Below are positions 6,139 through 9,654 of a stretch of DNA of 9,654 nucleotides, in pieces. The DNA lies in contig DASUFI010000357.1 in NCBI GenBank assembly GCA_036274635.1, positions 1 through 9,654 of the forward strand, written 5' to 3'. Made by a program: the position numbers and the translations under genes. Position 1 is the stretch's first letter; each line of letters begins with the position of its first letter. The DNA is from DASUFI01 sp036274635. Lineage in GTDB: Bacteria > Planctomycetota > B15-G4. The notes under the pieces were generated by a model, which did not search any database, was not told the origin of the DNA, and saw only the letters and a program-made list of their open reading frames with translations.

Positions 6139-7169
6139 AAGAGAACCTTTTGCTCCGCATCCTCAAGCAGGCCCTGCCCTACCTGCGCCAGTACAGCAAG
6201 CAGGTCATGGTGGTGAAGCTGGGCGGCGAGATCGCGGCCAACCACGACGCGCTGGGCAGCCTGGCCGAGGACATCTCGCTGCTGGTGCACGTCGGCATCC
6301 GCATCGTGGTCGTGCACGGCGGCGGGCCGCAGGCCACCGAGATCAGCAAGCGGCTGGGCATCCAGCCGCTCATGGTCGAGGGCCGCCGGGTGACGGACGA
6401 GCAGACGCTCGACGTGGCCAAGATGGTGTTCGCCGGCAAGATCAACACCGACATCCTCTCGGCGCTGCGCGGCGAGGGCGTGCGCGCGGTGGGGCTGTCG
6501 GGCGTGGACGCCAACATCGTCAGCGCGGTGCGCCGCAAGCCCACGCCCATGAAGGACGAGGCCACGGGCGAGGTGCGCGTGGTCGACTTCGGCTTCGTGG
6601 GCGACGTGCAGGACGTGGACTCCTCGCTGCTCTCGCTGCTCATGGAGAACGGCTACGTGCCGGTGCTGGCCAGCCTGGGCGCCGACGACGAGGGCGAGAT
6701 CCTCAACATCAATGCCGATACGGTCTCGTCGGTGCTGGCCGCCGACCTGCGCGCCAGCAAGCTCATCTCGCTGACGGCCGTGCCGGGCGTGCTGCGCGAC
6801 AAGGACGACCCGGGCAGCATGATCCCCATGCTCACGGTCAAGGAGGCGCGGGGGCTGCTGGCCAGCGGCGTGGTGTCGGGTGGCATGAAGCCCAAGATCA
6901 CGGCGCTGTGCGACGCGGTGGAGCGTGGCGTGCGGCGCGGACACATCCTGTCCGGGCTGCAGGCGGGCAGCATCCTGCTCGAGCTGTTCACGCGCGACGG
7001 CTGCGGCACGCTCATCGCGGGCGACGCCGAGGCGGCCGAGGCCGCCGCCGACGCCTCGGCCGCCCGCAGGGCCGAGGAGAGCGCCGCGCAGTCCGGGCGG
7101 CTGCCCGGCGCGACGCCGGCCGTGGGCCGGCCCTCCTTCGACGCGCCCGCCGGCGCGGGGCCCCGATGA
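6135..7169 (+). CDS. argB: N-acylglutamate kinase
   Basis: Encodes 344 residues. It phosphorylates the gamma-carboxylate of N-acylglutamate with ATP. Amino-acid kinase motifs are VVKLGGE at 26-32 (Lys28), HGGGPQ at 61-66, a nucleotide/substrate region NINADTVSS at 191-199 and GGMKPK at 249-254. About 23 residues precede the first strand and look helical (LLLRILKQALPYLRQY); such an N-terminal helix is typical of the hexameric, arginine-inhibited kinases, so this is probably where arginine feeds back on the pathway. Residues from about 297 to 344 (bases 7023-7166) are an Ala/Glu/Arg-rich low-complexity tail absent from usual enzymes of about 290-300 residues. If the pathway is succinylated, the true substrate would be N-succinylglutamate. 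Confidence 0.95.
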   Translation: MKENLLLRILKQALPYLRQYSKQVMVVKLGGEIAANHDALGSLAEDISLLVHVGIRIVVVHGGGPQATEISKRLGIQPLMVEGRRVTDEQTLDVAKMVFAGKINTDILSALRGEGVRAVGLSGVDANIVSAVRRKPTPMKDEATGEVRVVDFGFVGDVQDVDSSLLSLLMENGYVPVLASLGADDEGEILNINADTVSSVLAADLRASKLISLTAVPGVLRDKDDPGSMIPMLTVKEARGLLASGVVSGGMKPKITALCDAVERGVRRGHILSGLQAGSILLELFTRDGCGTLIAGDAEAAEAAADASAARRAEESAAQSGRLPGATPAVGRPSFDAPAGAGPR

Positions 7170-8254
7170 GCGAGGTCGTCGCGCTGCTGCGCGAGCTGGT
7201 GGCCCTGCCGTCCGTCTCGGGCGACGAGGCCGCGGTGCGCGACCGGCTGCTGGCCTGGCTGGGCGAGCACGGCGTGGTGGCCCGCGCGCACGGCCGCAAC
7301 GTCGTGGCCGTGATCGAGGCCGGCGCGCGCGCCGTCGAGGGCCGCGGGCTGCTGCTGTGCACGCACACCGACGTGGTGCCCGTGGGCCCGGGCTGGACGC
7401 GCGAGCCGTGGGACGCGGCGCTCTCGGGCGGGCGCGTGTGGGGCCGCGGCAGCAACGATGCCAAGAGCTCCGTGGCCGCCATGTGCGTGGCCGCCGCGCA
7501 CGCCGACCGCGCGCGGCTGCACGGCCGCCTCGTGCTGGCGCTGGTGTGCGACGAGGAGACGGGCGGCGAGGGCGCCGAGGTCCTGGCGCCGGAGCTGCCC
7601 GCGTGCAGCGCGTGCGTGGTGGGCGAGCCCACGGGGCTCGACGTCTGCCCGGGCCAGCGCGGCCTGCTGCGCGCGGCCGTCGTGGCGCGCGGCCGCAGCG
7701 CGCACGCCAGCCGCCCGTGGGAGGGCGTCAACGCGCTGGAGAAGTCGGCGCGCGACGTGCTCGCCATCCAGGGCCTGCAGTTCCCCGACGAGCACCCGCT
7801 GCTGGGGCGCGCCACGCTCCAGGCCACGGTCATCGCGGGCGGCACGCGCCCGAACGTCATCCCCGGCGAGTGCACCGTGCAGGTGGACGGGCGCCCCACG
7901 CCCGCCTGCGACAACGGCCGCATGCTGGCCATGCTGCGCGAGGCCACCGCGGGCAGCGAGGTGGTCGTGAAGAGCGAGCGCTTCCGCCCGGTGGTCACGC
8001 CGGCCGACGCCGAGATCGTGCGCGTCGCGCGCGCCGCCAGCCCGACGGGCACGGTGCGCGGCTTCCAGGGCGTGTCGGACCTCTTCCACCTGCGGCACCT
8101 GCCAGGCGTGGTCATGGGGCCGGGCACGAGCGCGGCCAGCCACGCGCCGGACGAGTGGGTCGCGGTGGAGCAGGTGGAGGCCGCCGCCGAGGCCTACGGG
8201 CGCCTCATCGGCACCTACCTCGGCGCGCCCGCGCCGGCCGCGGTGACGCGGTGA
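7166..8254 (+). CDS. argE: M20 family deacylase, probably N-acylcitrulline (acetyl/succinyl) deacylase
   Basis: Encodes 362 residues of the M20 metallopeptidase family (ArgE/DapE/carboxypeptidase G2 group). Metal ligands and catalytic residues are in the expected order: His67 and Asp69 in THTDVVPV, bridging Asp98 in GRGSNDAKSS, catalytic Glu130 and ligand Glu131 in CDEETGG, Glu154 in VGEPTG, and C-terminal ligand His326 in SAASHAPDEW. His180 in GRSAHASRP marks the dimerisation domain, the usual inserted lid. Because the upstream carbamoyltransferase acts on acylornithine, this enzyme should hydrolyse N-acylcitrulline rather than N-acylornithine. DapE relatives remove succinyl groups, so a succinyl substrate is chemically reasonable. 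A dapE role in lysine synthesis is the alternative but does not fit the operon. The ATG at 7166 overlaps the argB stop (ATGA). Confidence 0.9.
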   Translation: MSEVVALLRELVALPSVSGDEAAVRDRLLAWLGEHGVVARAHGRNVVAVIEAGARAVEGRGLLLCTHTDVVPVGPGWTREPWDAALSGGRVWGRGSNDAKSSVAAMCVAAAHADRARLHGRLVLALVCDEETGGEGAEVLAPELPACSACVVGEPTGLDVCPGQRGLLRAAVVARGRSAHASRPWEGVNALEKSARDVLAIQGLQFPDEHPLLGRATLQATVIAGGTRPNVIPGECTVQVDGRPTPACDNGRMLAMLREATAGSEVVVKSERFRPVVTPADAEIVRVARAASPTGTVRGFQGVSDLFHLRHLPGVVMGPGTSAASHAPDEWVAVEQVEAAAEAYGRLIGTYLGAPAPAAVTR

Positions 8255-9654
8255 GCGCGCGGCGCGGCCGGACGGCGACGAAGGGCGCGCGGCGCAGCGC
8301 CGGCCTGCTGCGCGGACGCTTCGCCGGCGGCGTGCATCCGGCCCTGCACCGCATCAACCGCAGCATCGAGGTCGACCGTCGGCTGTGGGCCGAGGACATC
8401 GTGGGCAGCAGCGCCCACGCGCGCATGCTGGGCGAGCAGGGCATCCTGCCGCGGCGCTCGGTGACGCGCATCCTCGCGGGCCTGCGCCGCGTCGCGCGGG
8501 AGCTGGACGCGGGCACCTTCGTGGTGCGGCCGCAGGACGAGGACGTGCACATGGCGGTGGAGCGCCGCCTCACGGAGCTGGTGGGCGAGGACGGCAAGCG
8601 CCTGCACACCGCGCGCAGCCGCAACGACCAGGTGGCCACCGACCTGGCGCTGCACCTCATGGAGTCCAGCGCCGCGCTGCGCGAGGGCCTGCGTGCGGTG
8701 CAGGCCGCCCTGCTGCGCCTCGCGCGCCGCGACGGCCGCGCCATCCTGCCCTTCTACACCCACCTGCAGCGGGCGCAGCCTGTGCTGCTGGGCCACGTGC
8801 TGCTGGCCTACGTGGAGATGCTCGAGCAGGATCGCGACGGCCTGCGCTACGAGGCGCGCGAGTGCCCGCTCGGCGCGGGCGCGGGCGCCGGCACCACGCA
8901 TCCCATCGACCGCCAGGCCACCGCGCGCATGCTGGGCTTCGCGCGCGCGTCGCGCAACAGCCTCGTGTCGGTGAGCTCGCGGCGCGACGCGACGCTCTTC
9001 GCGGCCGCCATGGCGCACGCGGCGCTGACGCTCTCGCGCCTCGGCGGCGAACTGGTGCTGTGGACCACGCGCGAGTTCGGCTTCGCGCGCCTGGGCGACG
9101 CGGTGTCCACCGGCTCCTCGATCATGCCGCAGAAGCGCAACCCCGACGGCGCCGAGCTGCTGCGCGCCAAGGCCGCGCGCGTCTCCGGCGCGCTGCTGCG
9201 CCTGCTCGAGCTGCCGCGCGGCCTGCCCATCGGCTACCACAAGGATCTGCAGGAGGACAAACCGGCCCTCTTCGAGGCCGAGGACACGCTGACCGAGATG
9301 CTCGACGTGGCCGCGGCCATGCTGGGCGACCTGCGCTTCGACACGGCGCGCATGCGCGCGGCCGTCGAGGATCCGTCCGGCTACCTGCTGGCCACCGAGG
9401 CCGCCGACTGGCTCGCGCGCCGCGGCGTGGCCTTCCGCGAGGCGCACGAGGCCGTCGGCCGCCTGGTGCGCGAGGCCGAGCGCCGCGGCGTGGCCCTGGA
9501 GGCGCTGCCGCTGGAGGTCTTCCGCAAAGCGCACCCGCGCTTCGATGCCGGAGTCTTCAAGGCCCTCACGCCCGAAGCCGCCGTAGCCGCCCGCCGCGCC
9601 CCCGGCGGCACCGCCCCCGCCAACGTCGAACGCGAACTCCGCCGCTGGGAGAAG
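8251..9654 (+). CDS. argH: Argininosuccinate lyase (open at the right edge)
   Basis: 468 codons are visible with no stop before the window ends. The enzyme splits argininosuccinate into arginine and fumarate, the last step. It belongs to the fumarase/aspartase superfamily: ARSRNDQ at 121-127, THLQRAQP at 170-177 (catalytic His171), signature GSSIMPQKRNPD at 288-299 (catalytic Ser290 on the flexible loop), and YHKDLQEDK at 329-337. GTG at 8251 overlaps the previous stop as GTGA; the first in-frame ATG is far inside conserved sequence. The family's GGRF start motif appears only around residues 21-24 as RGRF, giving a basic N-terminal extension of about 18 residues. The final visible residues look like a normal ArgH C-terminus, so the stop is probably near, but a C-terminal fusion cannot be excluded. 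Confidence 0.94.
   Translation, partial: MSARRGRTATKGARRSAGLLRGRFAGGVHPALHRINRSIEVDRRLWAEDIVGSSAHARMLGEQGILPRRSVTRILAGLRRVARELDAGTFVVRPQDEDVHMAVERRLTELVGEDGKRLHTARSRNDQVATDLALHLMESSAALREGLRAVQAALLRLARRDGRAILPFYTHLQRAQPVLLGHVLLAYVEMLEQDRDGLRYEARECPLGAGAGAGTTHPIDRQATARMLGFARASRNSLVSVSSRRDATLFAAAMAHAALTLSRLGGELVLWTTREFGFARLGDAVSTGSSIMPQKRNPDGAELLRAKAARVSGALLRLLELPRGLPIGYHKDLQEDKPALFEAEDTLTEMLDVAAAMLGDLRFDTARMRAAVEDPSGYLLATEAADWLARRGVAFREAHEAVGRLVREAERRGVALEALPLEVFRKAHPRFDAGVFKALTPEAAVAARRAPGGTAPANVERELRRWEK

Noticed and set aside
2782..8254. LysW-dependent lysine/arginine pathway (LysY/LysZ/LysJ/LysK set), prompted by the HHPER motif in ArgC
   Set aside because: No LysW carrier or ArgX/LysX ligase is visible, the cluster has an acylornithine carbamoyltransferase plus argG and argH, and ArgB looks like a standard hexameric acylglutamate kinase.
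1..9654. CRISPR arrays, insertion sequences, tRNA or rRNA genes, attachment sites
   Set aside because: No spaced repeats, transposase motifs, cloverleaf-like sequence or RNA signature was seen. The region is a compact biosynthetic operon.

Overview
This window is almost wholly occupied by one plus-strand arginine biosynthesis operon from a bacterium with very G+C-rich DNA (third codon positions are overwhelmingly G or C). Eight genes lie head to tail: argG, an unrecognised P-loop protein gene, argC, argD, an argF'-type acylornithine carbamoyltransferase gene, argB, an argE/dapE-type M20 deacylase gene, and argH, which is still open at the right edge. I cannot name the organism. The acylornithine carbamoyltransferase and the G-C-D-F'-B-E-H order recall the arginine clusters of Bacteroidota, but the base composition is far from typical Bacteroidota; a high-GC lineage such as Gemmatimonadota, Myxococcota or a candidate phylum is possible, with low confidence.

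Layout. Positions 1-458 are a leader without a convincing protein gene. It holds a 14-bp direct repeat with a palindromic core, two weak promoter-like sites, a locally A/T-richer pocket with a perfect TATGCGCATA palindrome, and a 17-codon reading frame whose stop overlaps the argG start. From 459 to 9654 coding is continuous. Six of the seven gene junctions are 4-bp overlaps (ATGA or GTGA), so the operon looks translationally coupled throughout. The only gap is 19 bp before argD, which has a strong Shine-Dalgarno sequence.

How the genes work together. The gene set covers every arginine pathway step from N-acylglutamate to arginine: ArgB phosphorylates, ArgC reduces, ArgD transaminates, ArgF' carbamoylates the still-acylated ornithine, the M20 enzyme removes the acyl group from acylcitrulline, and ArgG plus ArgH make arginine. 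The one step with no recognisable enzyme is the first, N-acylation of glutamate (no ArgA, ArgJ or GNAT protein is visible).

Two observations stand out. (1) The 347-residue unknown protein has a P-loop domain whose spaced motifs resemble DUF1611 proteins, a family that includes the D-glutamate N-acetyltransferase DgcN. It is therefore a candidate for the missing glutamate N-acyltransferase. (2) The carbamoyltransferase has Ala where the Xanthomonas N-acetylornithine enzyme has the specificity residue Glu92, a change reported to convert specificity from N-acetyl to N-succinyl. The pathway may thus run on N-succinyl intermediates, with the unknown protein as a possible N-succinylglutamate synthase. 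Both are hypotheses from motif reading.
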